A stretch of DNA of 64,000 nt from Neckera pumila (Eukaryota; Streptophyta; Bryopsida; Hypnales; Neckeraceae), in contig OZ018408.1 of the NCBI GenBank assembly GCA_963969595.1, positions 33,790,108 through 33,854,107 on the forward strand, given 5' to 3'. A program made the translations under genes and the position numbers. The notes beneath the pieces were generated by a model. It did not search any database and was not told where the DNA came from. It saw only the letters and a list, made by a program, of their open reading frames with translations. Position 1 is the stretch's first letter, and every line of letters begins with the position of its first letter. Shown piece by piece: positions 1 to 11,093 of this stretch.

Positions 1-33
1 GTACACTTGACTCACATTCATATTCATTAACTT

Positions 34-172
34 CCAAATGTAGGATTGTCATTGATTTTAGAGTGAGAATCTATGACAACTGTACATGCCTTAACTTCAC
101 AATAAGTGAAGTTCAGGCATGTACTTGTGTTATAGATTCTCATTCTAGAATCAACAAGGGTCCTACATTTGG
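34..172. repeat. Foldback element, about 139 bp, hairpin-forming
   Basis: The two halves (about 34-98 and 108-172) are near-complete reverse complements around a short centre; the outer arms read CCAAATGTAGG and CCTACATTTGG. No coding potential. This could be a foldback MITE or a long hairpin precursor for small RNAs; the sequence cannot tell these apart. Confidence 0.75.
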
Positions 173-336
173 GTGGTATTAGGTCAGCGGTTGATATTGG
201 GTATGTCTACCTTAGCTAGTTCCCACTCGGTATAACATACATTCACATAAATCATTAATAAAAAATAAACTATCTTAATATTCGCTTAATCTCTGAAACC
301 AAGTTCTATTCATCACCATACACAGATTTCCCATTA

Positions 337-744
337 AGTTAGGAGGCTCTAAAAGCGACCCTTTAAAGGCTGAATCGCTTTTTTCATAGGTTTGCATGAT
401 TAGAAATATTTTTAGCTCATTTTTCAGAGAAAGCAAAATAGATGCCGGATGCAGCACAAGTGTTTTCATATTTTTGAAGCATTTTTGAATTAGTTATGAA
501 TTTTCAAAGATTTCTGTTGTAGGTACCTATTTGTGACACCTAGGTCTCCAAATCCGTTCCCTTGCAACTTCTAAAGTGATTTGAGGAAATCAAGGTCAAT
601 GATTGACTCTTGCAATAGAAAACTAATTTTTCCTTGATGCATTCAATAACTACAGTGGTCCATTCAAGGATCACCTGCAATCCATTCTACAACTAATTAT
701 AGGGTTGGTTTGAAGGAGAGGGTCGCTTTTACAGCCTCCTACCT
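337..744. mobile_element. TA-flanked MITE, family A copy 1
   Basis: This 408-bp element has terminal inverted repeats starting AGKTAGGAGGCT and running through AAAAGCGACC, with TA on both sides. Its interior is shared with copies at 5781-6192 (reversed), 20072-20581 and 28812-29224. It has no ORF. The TA flank suggests a Tc1/mariner (Stowaway-like) relationship, but TA could be part of the terminal repeat. Confidence 0.75.
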
Positions 745-1001
745 TAGGCGTTAATCTCATTCCTCAATATACTTCTCTCAGCAAATAGACATCAGACTTT
801 CACACACATTTGCCACTAAGACTAAGACTCATAACATAGACTGCACTGTTAATTTCCATTAGCCAAATTGAACATTCACATGAAATTATTCCATCTACCG
901 TATTCATCATCTCATTTCAAATTGGAAACAGGCCTCACTTGCAGTGCCTGCAATAACTTCCGGCTAAACTTCCAATAATCCACTTGCACTTTACAAATTA
1001 A

Positions 1002-1140
1002 GGGCCTCTTCACACTATGGCCGTCCAAGTCGAGAGTCCGTCGTTTCTACCAATCATATTGCAGGGTCCGTTAGTTCCACGAATCATATTGCAAAGTTCC
1101 ACGGCCTCTCGACTTGGACGGCCATAGTGTGAAGAGGCCC
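1002..1140. mobile_element. Tourist/Harbinger-like MITE with TAA target duplication
   Basis: This 139-bp element has inverted repeats of about 35 bp, beginning GGGCCTCTTCACACTATGGC. It is flanked by TAA at 999-1001 and 1141-1143. The 3-bp TAA/TTA duplication with G-rich termini is the PIF/Harbinger signature. It is non-coding, and the near-perfect arms suggest a fairly recent insertion. Confidence 0.8.
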
Positions 1141-1483
1141 TAAATCAATCATGTAAGCACATACACATAGACACCAATTTGGTATTAATTTTTTTTAAAT
1201 AATATTAAGCCGAATTGGTGAGTAAATCACTGTTACAGATTTTTCAGTACTTGGTGACTGGACACATCTGCACAACTACGACACTAGAATTCAATTCTTC
1301 ACCCCATTTATAGCCTCATACTTTCTCTCTTTCTTAACCCCTAAATGCCCGAGGCACCCAAATGTGGTGTTTGCAAAACTTTGAAGTTAAATAAAACCTA
1401 ACCAAGTTGCTATTTTTAGTAGTTTATATTTTTTTAAAGTTCTTCTTGAAGTTTTGTGAGCATAGTAAAATTTTCAATTATGA

Positions 1484-3891
1484 CTAGTTGTCTTTTGTAA
1501 TGGAAAAGGAAGTCAATTACTACTTGTCTTTAAGATGTAAAAGGAAAATGACTGAATATGAACTAATAGATGAAGGATTCTAAGAGTTGTGAGTAGAGTA
1601 GATAGGAAGAGCAACAAATTGTCTTAGCATCGGTTGATGATCGAGTCTCATGTCTTTTCAATTGTTTAAGGTAGACAATTTGTGGTAGCTCTCTCTCTCA
1701 CTCTCTCGATCAATTTTCTTGTGTCAAAACTATTGTAAAACTTTTGTATGCTGTGAACTTCTTCAATCTGTAATACAACTCGTCTTTTAAAAACTAATTG
1801 TCCAGCACAGTAGTGCTGTTATTGTATAATCTTACGATCCAGTGATTGGATCTGTGCTTTTTGATAAAATATTGTTGTGTGTGTGTGTGCCTGACTAATT
1901 GTATTATTTTGTTGTATTAAATCCAGTGAGCGGATTGTAATTCTTAAACTTGTGATTGTAACAACTTGACGAGTTAACTTCTGGATTCATTTCTGTGTGT
2001 GTACTTGTGTGAGCAAAGTCGCTGTGACAAATTGTTTTGGAGTTATAAAATTAAATCAGTGAATAGATCATCTCAATTGTCTGATTATTTTACCTTGATT
2101 GTATTTGACGAATTGACTTGTGCATTTTCAATTAGTAATTGAATTAATTGGGAGCTAATATTTCCACAATCAAGATCCAGTGATTGGATCCGCTGAATTG
2201 TGTGGAAGAATTAACAAATTGTTTAAGAACCCAATGTTGGTTCAAGTTGAATGTTAAGTTAAATGAATGCTTGTACTTGTGAACTGAATGTCGAGTGGCT
2301 GTGACAAGTTGTAAGTGTATTTTTGTGTGACTAATTGTAGCGTTTGTATTACTGATGGTTTTCCCATTCAATTGAGTCACCAATCTAGTCCTGAGTATTC
2401 CCAGTGAATTTGAACCTCTTTGGTGAGCATGTGTTAATTTACAATTAGTCGTTAGAGTTTGTGCCTGGCTTCGGGGACGACAATTCGTCAACTTAAGAAA
2501 TGGAGAATCCAGACAAATGGAGCGACTACAACTTGTGAGCATGGAAGCAGACAGATGCCTGAGGTGAAGAACCAATAGCAGATCAGCTGTACTAGGTGAG
2601 TTGGTTCTTGACTAATGGTCTTCTCTTCTAGAATTAAGCACACTGTAATAAAATGTTAAAATTTTAATTGAAGAATAGTGAATGAAGCCTGTATTAGTGG
2701 GATTGGGATCAATCCTGATAATAAAATTAATTATCTAGTGCATCCGACAAAAGGAGCAGTAAGACAAATTGTTAAGTAAATTATTCAAACAATGACTGTG
2801 GAAATACAAATTAAAGTAAAATAGTGAAATTGTGATTATGAATTGGAGTATTTGAGTTAAAAGATCTGAATTGAGAATGATCTGAGCTTAGTTTTGGGTG
2901 AAGAAATTAACAAATAATTTGTCATTGAAATTGCCATGAATTAATGGTTATAAAATTAAATTAAAATTGTGTCTGTAATAAAGATGAATTAATTAAATCT
3001 GGAAATTGTTGCAAGCATAATGCAAACAATTTGTATGTAATTGTTAAGTATTGAAATTGAAGTACAAATGACGAGATTTCATAAATTTGAGTTATATTAT
3101 ATTAAGACTAATTGATGTGGACTATGTGTGAGAAGCTGTGTCACTGACAAAACCGTGAAGATCTAACAACAGATTGCAGACGAGTTGTTTTCAAATGGAG
3201 ATTTGAATTCTGAATTGTGTTATATAAATTGTAAATGTGAAATTATGTAGCGATTGAATGTTTGTAAATGTGATTACTTGCTTATGTCATGGGAAGGATC
3301 TGTGATGACAAATAGTAGACTGTTGCAGAAACTATCACTGAATTGAGAAGTTTAATAGATAAATTTGTTAACTTGAGTCCATAAATTGGAAAATCAGACA
3401 AGTTGTTAAGAAACCAATAGTGAGCATCAAACTGAATTAGTAATCAGGAAGACCCAACTTCTGTGGAGATGGCATGGGATTGAAGTAGGAAATTGTTATA
3501 TGACTAGTTGTCGGGCCTGTCAGTACCACAGACTATTGAAATTCTTAAATAGTACTGGGAGATGTAGTGAGTGACTAGTAGTCAGTAACTAGTGGAGGGA
3601 TCTGCAATACCATTGGTCTGGGAACCAATTTAGTTTGGTATACTGGTAATTAACCCCTTGTGCCTACATTGGTTTCTTGGTTTTATATGAGTTGTGTGCC
3701 TTGACAAATTGTTTGAGAATGTGCAAATACTCGTTGCTGATTGCATTACACACTCATGCCCTGCATTAGATAGAGACAAATTGTTGTAGGACTGGGACTG
3801 GTTTCTACTCATCTAAACTAGTAATCAGGCTAGCTAAGTAGTGACTGGACAAATTGTTATGGTAAAAAAGCTTCATAGTAATTAAGGAATC

Positions 3892-3938
<47 letters not shown>

Positions 3939-4220
3939 AATTGTTGCATTTAAAAGTCTAGATCATGCATGACAAATTGTGGTCAAACCTGACAAATTGT
4001 TGAAAAAAAACTCCCATAGAATTCTATATAGGACTGGGACAGCATTTCATGTGTCCATAGCATTATTTAACGAACTGGCCAACAAATTATACCTTGGGAA
4101 TAAGAGTGTATTCCTTGTGTTTGTGAAAAATCATAATAAATCTCATTTAAATCTGAATTACAAGTGACTTTAGTCACAATACGTTAGACTATTTGACCAT
4201 TTCCTAGATTTTGAACCCCT
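1484..4220. other. Nested insertion with repeated GACAAATTGT motif
   Basis: Boundaries are approximate, set where similarity to the 45-kb relative stops. The segment carries at least nine copies of GACAAATTGTT or one-base variants (for example 2026, 2763, 3397, 3703, 3774, 3848, 3971, 3991). It also has GACTAGTTGTC-like forms and a twice-repeated GATCCAGTGATTGGATC. No gene is supported. It may be a retrotransposon untranslated or LTR region, or a DNA element with subterminal protein-binding repeats. Confidence 0.4.
3891..3935. repeat. (TA)n microsatellite
   Basis: An almost uninterrupted run of about 22 TA units lies inside the nested insertion. Confidence 0.9.
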
Positions 4221-4804
4221 ATACTATAGTCTCTAGTGTTTTGCGGAGATAGCAAAACTTAGACTACAAGTTTCCAAACACCCGATCTTGAAAATAAATG
4301 ATAGTGATTTTTCTATTCATGATTTTGTACAAGGATACTCAATGCAATCTTGACTTCCCGCAATATTGAGAGCTCTCGGAAATGAGCCTCAAATACACTA
4401 GGTCTTGGAGGAAAATTTGCATTCAAAATTCATTTAAAAAAATTATAGAGTAGATTTTAAGAAGCTGTAAATTGATTAGGGTTATACAAGTTAGGCTTGT
4501 TAACCTTGATTTTTTTGGTCACCAACTTTTTAGATTTGACTTGTGAAAAGAGGGTTGAAAGACTTTACACCACTTTCGCAGTTTTAACACTCTCATGGTC
4601 AATCATTATAACCTTTTGCTCCATAAGTAATATTGATGTGTTTTCTTTTCCTATGAGATCTCTTACATGTCTAGTTTGAATTTGTACGGTTACAATTTAA
4701 AAAAAGTGATTCCACTTATCAAAATGTTGGCATTTTGTTCAAGTTAGAGAAAATTCCAAGAAACTCAAAACAAGCCTTGGGCATTTAGGGGTTAACTCTT
4801 AAAG

Positions 4805-4990
4805 GACAAAGAGGTGACCCAAGAAATCATCCTTTTTCATTTACCGTGTGACAGCATCTACATTAAGAAAATCCAAAAGTATCTATTGGAAATCAAGCTA
4901 TTGTAGAAGATCTCCCCTTTGCACGACAAATTTTGAAGATGAATAGTTGCACTTCTATCTTGTACAATTTGATGCTGTGTCATCCATCAA
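4805..4990 (-). repeat. Dispersed repeat family D, copy 1 (reverse)
   Basis: The sequence shares blocks (AATCATCCTTT, GATGAATMGTTGCACTTCTATC) with 54690-54870 in the same direction and with 15290-15500 and 50140-50370 in reverse. It has no ORF, and the parent element is not recognised. Confidence 0.5.
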
Positions 4991-5780
4991 CCACATAATG
5001 AGCTCCTCATCGTTTAAGGTTAATTCAACAAACTTCCATTCATCTATACATTTCCCAAACTAGGACACAACCATCTCCATCATGCACACACACTCATAGA
5101 CAAACAACATCATTTATTTTCACTCTTGAACTTGAACTCACACAAGAAAGAAGAAAAATACGCAGCACCACTCGGTTGGGACATGCATTGGAACTCTCAT
5201 CAGTGGGTGAAGAAAAACTGGGAGACAACCACTTAAGGTGGAAGCACCCAAAACCGTCAAAATTAAGCAATTCAACATAGTTGGAGGCAGCTTTTCCTAA
5301 AATTCTTCTTCTTGGTAGTATTGGTGAGTGAAGATCATGAACATTCCAAAAAAAATTAAAAAAATTTGGATGTGGTATGTAATTTCTATGATTTTTCAAA
5401 GAGACAACTCCCAAGACCACTGAAATTGTTACATAGGTGGACCCAGAACTAAAATCAACAAAAATCAGATGAAAACAAATGAGAGTTCGGTATGTGTCCT
5501 TCAAATGCGCCAGCCAATCAGAGCCAAGTATTTCAAGAACACATTAATGAGAAGTCTAGGAACAAAAATAGTCACAGTCTAAAGTACAAGAATGGGAGCA
5601 GGGACGCTAATGATCAATTACCATTCAAAGGAGTTAACCCAACCACCAACCAACTTGAACCTGCACCACCAAAACTACAAATCCAAATTGGACACTTCTG
5701 ACAACCCAGTTGATTTACTCACACTTGCACACTATCAGATTTGGAACTTCATCCACAGCTGATAGCTCATTCAACAATTA
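4991..5780. other. No gene recognised
   Basis: AT-rich sequence. The longest open frames lack codon structure or family resemblance, and I see no strong repeat. Confidence 0.5.
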
Positions 5781-6192
5781 AAGTAGAGGGCTCTAAAATT
5801 GCATGGATATTACAAACCACCCCTATAAATGGTTGTGAAAAGGACATGAGGTGGTTCTAATAGTGAACGCTATAGTCATTGAATGAATTAAGGAAAAAAA
5901 CATTATTAATTGCAAGAGCCAATCACTCTCTTTGCTTTTGCCATCTTTCTTTAGAATTGCAAGTGAACGGCGGTTTATAGAAGACCTAGGGTCATAAATA
6001 GGGACCTACGACACATCTCATTTGAAAATTCATAACTAATCCAAAAATGCTTCAAAAAATATGAAACGACTTGTATTTGATTCCTCATCTATTTATCTTT
6101 CTTTGTAAAATGAGCTAAAAGTATTCCCATTCAAGGAACCACATTAAAAGGCAAGCCAACCCTTGAATAATCAAAGTCTGAGCCTCCTACCT
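5781..6192 (-). mobile_element. TA-flanked MITE, family A copy 2 (reverse)
   Basis: The interior (ATTCATAACTAATCCAAAAA and AAATGAGCTAAAAGTATT blocks) is the reverse complement of copy 1. The ends AAGTAGAGGGCTCTAAAA and GCCTCCTACCT are flanked by TA. Length is 412 bp. Confidence 0.7.
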
Positions 6193-6300
6193 TACACCCC
6201 AAATTGGTTGAACTCATGTCTCACTCCAACTTGGCTCTACTATCCATTGACTTAGCAAAACTGCCACATCATTCTATTAGATTTCTAAAGGAAGCACAAC

Positions 6301-6417
6301 AAAAATGACTCCCACATTGCTCAAATAGTACCCCAAAACTACCAATTTGGAACACAAACTAGCAAAAATGACTCCTACATTGGTCAAATAGTACCCCAAA
6401 ACTACCAATTTGGAACA
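6301..6417. repeat. Two-copy tandem repeat, period about 64 bp
   Basis: The block AAAAATGACTCCYACATTG through CTACCAATTTGGAAC occurs twice in succession with few differences. Confidence 0.8.
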
Positions 6418-7359
6418 AATAGTCTGTCAAAAACTAAGCAAATACACACAAGTGTACACCCAAAAGTTTATAAATTTGCTCCAGTTTAACTATCGACAAA
6501 TATTAGTGATGAATATAGTTTTTTTTTCCATCAAGTAAGTTGGTCTCGTAAGGAGGTCTTGTCACGGAGATCAAAATTGCAATACACCTTAACCTTGAAA
6601 TGCCTAGGAGGCCCAAAAATGACATTTCCTATCTCTTAGAGATAGGAAAAAATAATTTTTCATCCAGTTTTTTTAAAGACTTCGTCGAGCACCTTTGCAA
6701 GGTGGTGTTGGAAATCCTCTCTTTGTGGTATTGTTTGCATTTTTATGTAGGATAAGATGAATATATAATGTATTTTGGCAACTTCAAGCTCTTTGCTCTT
6801 GATGTGAATTTGAGCCATAGAAATGATGTTTTAAAAAAAAAATTTAGACCAAATAACAAAATGAAAATAATAAGGTTTGGTTTCTACTCTAACTTGAAAC
6901 TTTGAACAATTATAAAATTCAACATTTTATTGCGATATGAAATTTGGACCTACATCTTAAATTTTAAATTGAATTAAAACAACATTGAAACAATAGAAAA
7001 ACAATATATAGTGTCGTGCAAACTTGTTTCAATGCCTTGTTGAGATAATGATCATTGAAACAATGAATATTCAAACAACACCTTTCTGTATCAATAAAAA
7101 GACAATGGTTTTATTGTTGTTGAAGTGATACAATGACCATTGAAACAAAACCTTCTTCTATCAATTAGAAAGCAATTGTTCACTATTGTTGAATTGATGC
7201 AATGACCGTTGAAACAATAGAAAACAATGCAAAAGACAATACCTTTTTGTCTTAAATAAAAAAAACAATTGTTGATTGTTGTTGAATTGAAAAAAGAATT
7301 GCATTTCATTTAATAAATATTGTCAAAATGAAGCAAATAGAACTTCTACAGCATTACAA
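6418..7359. other. No gene; AT-rich with small repeats
   Basis: A perfect hairpin (TTCCTATCTCT/AGAGATAGGAA) lies at about 6626-6648. A degenerate tandem array rich in ACAATGACCATTGAAACAA-like units spans about 7087-7300. No coding region is supported. Confidence 0.5.
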
Positions 7360-7835
7360 AAAAAATTAGCCTTTGGGAGGTTTGCTTCCCTTCACAAAGG
7401 GGTTGTGAGTTCTCCGCAATGGAACTCACACCTCCTTTGGTCATTATTCATGAATAGTGACAACAATTACAAATAATAATAAAATATTAAAAAAATATTA
7501 AAAATATTAAAAATACTAAAATTGCAATAAAAATGAATAAAAATGAAGAATAAAATTAATTCAAAAATTAATTAAATAATATTCAGGCTAACGAGGATAA
7601 CTTTAGCCACATCAGATCTAGAATTTTTTAAATTTCCATATTTATTTTAATAATTATTAATTTTTTCAATTTTTTTTACTATTTTCTAAATTGTATTATT
7701 GAATTGTCACAACCAAATCAGGCCCTGTAGTTTGCTGATCAAAAAATAAAAAATAAAAAAATTTCCCCTGTTTATTTGGCTAACGTTCCGTGCTGTCCAG
7801 GAACTCATAGACCTCCCGAGGGCTCATTTTTCTTG
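7360..7835. mobile_element. MITE-like element, family B copy 1
   Basis: Imperfect inverted ends (ATTAGCCTTTGGGAGGT versus the complement of ACCTCCCGAGGGCTCATT) enclose AT-rich sequence with a GGCTAACG/TAGCCACATCAG core. The general design matches 51985-52287 and 52955-53257. Boundaries are approximate. Confidence 0.4.
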
Positions 7836-9145
7836 TAATGAGTTGTGGTGTTTATCAAATACTATTCAAATGTCACATGTTGTCCAATAAAACTTGATTG
7901 ACTCTCTAATGATAGTGTCCTAATGGATCAATCTCAACAAGAATTGATTGTCATGGTAAGGCAAATACAAATAAAGACATATTTTCAATGTGTGATGCCA
8001 ACTTTGTGGATAAAATATGAAAATAACCAAATTGGACGGGCTCCCGCATCAACAATCCCATCCACCAACCTTCCATTAGATTCCCCACCTCTCTGCTTAT
8101 ACAACAAATCATCGGGATAATGCAGACCAGTTATAGGAGGCAATGTTTGAGAAAAACTTGCAAAATAGCTGTGGGAGTCTGAGATACAAATGTAAACTCA
8201 GATTCAATTTAGGATATACATATTTTCTTTTCTAAAAATTCTTTACTATTATTTTGTTCATCTATTTCAAAATATTTGTTAGAATTATTGTTTAATTTTT
8301 TGCTTCAACAAGCAATTATAATATTGTAGTTTACCTTTGACCATTTCTCTGGCAATGATATCTGGTGGTCACTTTTGTATCACCATTGCAACATTGGAAG
8401 AGTTTGTCATATTGATCTTCCCAATATTACCTTTTTGCTGCTCCAACTGCTCAATCCGTTTTAATTTTTCCCTCAGTTCCCTCAACTTTCTCTTCTTGCT
8501 ATTGATGACTAGACCAAACTGTAGAGAAAGTATAGGGCAATGCTCAACAATAAGGATATTGCCCAACAGAAATCACGATTTAAAGAGGAGATAAAATTGG
8601 ATGAAACAATGAGCCGGATGAAAAATTTGTAATCCCCGATTACGCGGTTTTGCCCATGTAATCGGGGATTACGGCACAGAAGCTTTCTGCTAATTGAATG
8701 GGACAGGAACCAAGAGTGGTTTATCGGAAAATTTTAATATGGATTCAACAAAAAAATTCTTGAATAGTAGTGGCATCGCAACTTTTGAGAACAATGTAGT
8801 ATAAGCAAAATGAAAGCAAATCGAGCAAAATTTAAGCCCTAACACACCATTTAAGCTCGTGAAGACAATGGACTACACGAGCTTTCACTCATTTAAATGG
8901 AGCTCAACTTGGCAAAACAAAGGCATCAAGGATTCCTTTCATGTCAATTCAAAGGTTCTCAAGAAGAATATTATGGTTGTACAGCACCTTTGGGAACATA
9001 TTTTGCTGAAACAGAAACTTCTCATTCTTGAGTTGCTCATTTTTTTCTAAAAGTGCTTTATTTTTGGCCTCCATCCAGTCAAAACTTCAACATTTTTCCA
9101 AATACTCCACCTGCGAGGTTCATAGAATAGATGAAACCAGGGCTT
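7836..9145. other. No gene; perfect 15-bp stem at 8629-8672
   Basis: Only short frames are present. One minus-strand frame (8369-8566) has a coiled-coil-like Lys/Glu/Leu stretch but no family match. Positions 8629-8643 and 8658-8672 are perfect inverted copies of GTAATCCCCGATTAC with a 14-nt loop. Confidence 0.5.
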
Positions 9146-9418
9146 TTTTTTTGTTTTTTTGGTGCCAGATTGCACCAGAAAAAATTAATTTGGTTAATGG
9201 CAAAAAACAGTGAAGTTTTTTGTCCGAAAACTTCAAATTAAAAAAAAAATCTTGGATAAAATTACCAAATTGTGGATGAAAATATAATTTTATACATGTG
9301 ATATGTACTAATGTGATATTTTCTACCCAATATGTGCATGAATGTTGAAATTGGGAGGACCACTATAACATTTTATATTGCTACTTTGGCACTTCATAAA
9401 AAAATGAAAAAAAAAATA
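9146..9418. repeat. Dispersed repeat family E, copy 1
   Basis: About 270 bp align with 19752-20035 in the same orientation. Shared blocks include GAAAACTTCAAAT, GATATTTTCTAYCCAATATG and ACTTTGGCACTTCAT. It is an unrecognised non-coding repeat. Confidence 0.7.
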
Positions 9419-9510
9419 TGTGGAGGAAACCATCAATCATCCATTACAAAGATTGTCAACAAAAACAACCATGGTAATTGTGAAAGTGATGGGATTTTAG
9501 CAAATGATAT

Positions 9511-10524
9511 TGATAAGGCCAAAAACAACTTCAAACAAGAGTGACGTTGTGAGCACCGTAAGTTTCTAAATTTCCATGAAACAGAGAACCTAGCACGTTG
9601 CTAGTGATATTTTCTGATGATCCATTGAGGGAAAGATTTGTATCTTTTGTCTTGAATCTCAAAAGATAACTACACAACATGACTCGGCACCAAGCTTTAT
9701 CAATACCCATCGTCTCCAAACAAATGCACATTATAATATATAGACCTTTGCAATATCCCAGCTTGCTCTGGCTGGTGTGGCATTGAGCGGTGGCGGTTAA
9801 TGCTTGGAGAGGATGAATTAACCACGTTTAGACACCGGCTATCCAATCTGCCCACAAAAGTCCCATGAGACCATTCTCCACCGTTTCTGAGAGTGCACAT
9901 CGGCACAACAGAAATGGTAGTGGGGCATCCACATTATGAATGCTCTCATCACACACAAGGAGGCCAAAGGCTTGTGGTGGCCTCTTACTTGGAAACAAGG
10001 CATCTTTACTAATCGAATCCTGTGGAAGTTTGTTGTAGTTAGTAGCATAAGGACTGTGCTACGGACGTTTATCCTTTAAACCCTATAGATTGAGTGTAAT
10101 GATGCAATGTTCAATGGTGCCAAGTGGCGCTCGGCAAAACTCCAACAACGCATCTGGCTGGGGTTGATTGCTTACGGTAGAGTTGAGTGGGAGGCCGCAT
10201 ATACCTTAGATGGAAAGCACCCTGAGCGTGGTGCAGCCACTAAATCAAGGTTTGAGTTTAGATGGGCGCATAATGATATATTTGCTACTATGACATATGG
10301 TTTGCCACATTGAGCTCTCACTAGCACGTGGGCCGGCTTCGTGTTCCACTCCCCCTAGGCGCTTTGCGCCTTGGAGGGGCGGGAACCGCCCCTCTTCTGG
10401 CACTTGGCTGTACTTTATTGTCTTTGTGTCTTTGTTGAGTCTTTGCTCGTCCCAGGCTGCTTGCGGCTAGGTCCATATTCTTATTTTTCTTGTAGTAAAG
10501 GTTCTCTTTACTTGTGTCAAAAAA
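9511..10524 (+). pseudogene. 5'-truncated L1-like LINE, decayed ORF2 C-terminus
   Basis: From 9870 one frame reads through to 10313 with four stops. It shows the C-terminal zinc-binding (zf-RVT-like) signature of plant L1 ORF2: HRF-EC...AQQKW, then a Leu/Trp-rich segment, IECNDAMFNGAKW and VEWEAAYTLDG. A 3' region with two GC hairpins and an A-tract follows. The 9-bp AAATGATAT occurs at 9502-9510 and 10525-10533, fitting a target-site duplication that defines the insertion. A further frame change lies just upstream of 9870. Not functional. Confidence 0.7.
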
Positions 10525-10567
10525 AAATGATATAGGAATATCATAATTACAATAGGGCATTGCAAAG

Positions 10568-11093
10568 GTTTATATATTATAATGAAACAATCAATACCTT
10601 AAATGAGGCTGTTTGTTTGTTTGTTTGTTTGTTTGTTTGTTTGTTTGTTTGTTTGTTTGTTTGTTTGTTTGTTTGTTTGTTTGTTTGTTTGTTTGTTTGT
10701 TTGTTTGTTTGTTTGTTTGTTTTGTTTTGTTTTGTTTTGTTTTGTTTGTAGCGTGGACAACTTCCTGACCGTGCATCCCCCGGCCACATGCTTGGTACCA
10801 TCGGAAAGCTCTCGCCGAAGAGGGTGCACGGCTTGGTTTTGTGGCGTTTGGAGCGGTGGTGCAAAAGTTATTGAATTTCAAAGTATTTATTGATTAAAAA
10901 ATTAGAAAATTACTTTTACTTTGATTTTGGTGGCGTTCTTGCTACTGGGAGTGGAACCGAGAGTTAGAAAGTTGCTTTTACTTTGATTTTGGTGGTATTC
11001 TTGCTTCTAGGAGTGGAACTGAGAATGGAACCGAGAGTTAGAAAATTACTTTTGCTTTGATTTTAGTTGTGGCAACGCCACAGGGCACACTAG
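10568..11093 (+). mobile_element. Helitron-like element 3' end (5' end uncertain)
   Basis: The segment ends in hairpin GTGGCAACGCCAC (11069-11081), an eight-base spacer, CTAG at 11090-11093 and then T. This matches the Helitron 3' rule (hairpin, CTRR, insertion before T). Upstream lie a GTTT microsatellite and three degenerate copies of a roughly 65-bp unit (AGAAAATTACTTTTACTTTG...GGAGTGGAACCGA). A related, hairpin-less segment lies at about 17690-17880. No Rep/helicase gene is present, and a 5' TC terminus was not found, so the left boundary is a guess. Confidence 0.45.
10611..10746. repeat. (GTTT)n followed by (GTTTT)n microsatellite
   Basis: About 27 GTTT units are followed by about five GTTTT units. 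They create artificial open frames on both strands made only of VCLF or NKQT repeats. Confidence 0.95.

Larger units (their letters stand above)
1338..4791. mobile_element. TTAA-flanked element, about 3.45 kb, with a nested insertion
   Basis: The ends read CCCCTAAATGCCC(G/A)AGGC in inverted orientation and are flanked by TTAA at 1334-1337 and 4792-4795. About 140 bp at the left and 570 bp at the right match the two parts of a 600-bp element present in reverse at 45189-45788. The remaining ~2.7 kb in the middle looks like a later insertion. TTAA flanks and C-rich ends resemble piggyBac-type elements. No transposase is encoded. Confidence 0.65.

Noticed and set aside
2144..2575. 143-codon minus-strand frame
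   Set aside because: No family resemblance; it lies in motif-repeat DNA and has unnatural composition.
5094..5504. 136-codon minus-strand frame
   Set aside because: No conserved motifs, AT-rich repeat surroundings and no homologous copy.
10577..10893. Four frames made of VCLF or NKQT repeats
   Set aside because: They arise from the GTTT microsatellite and are not genes.
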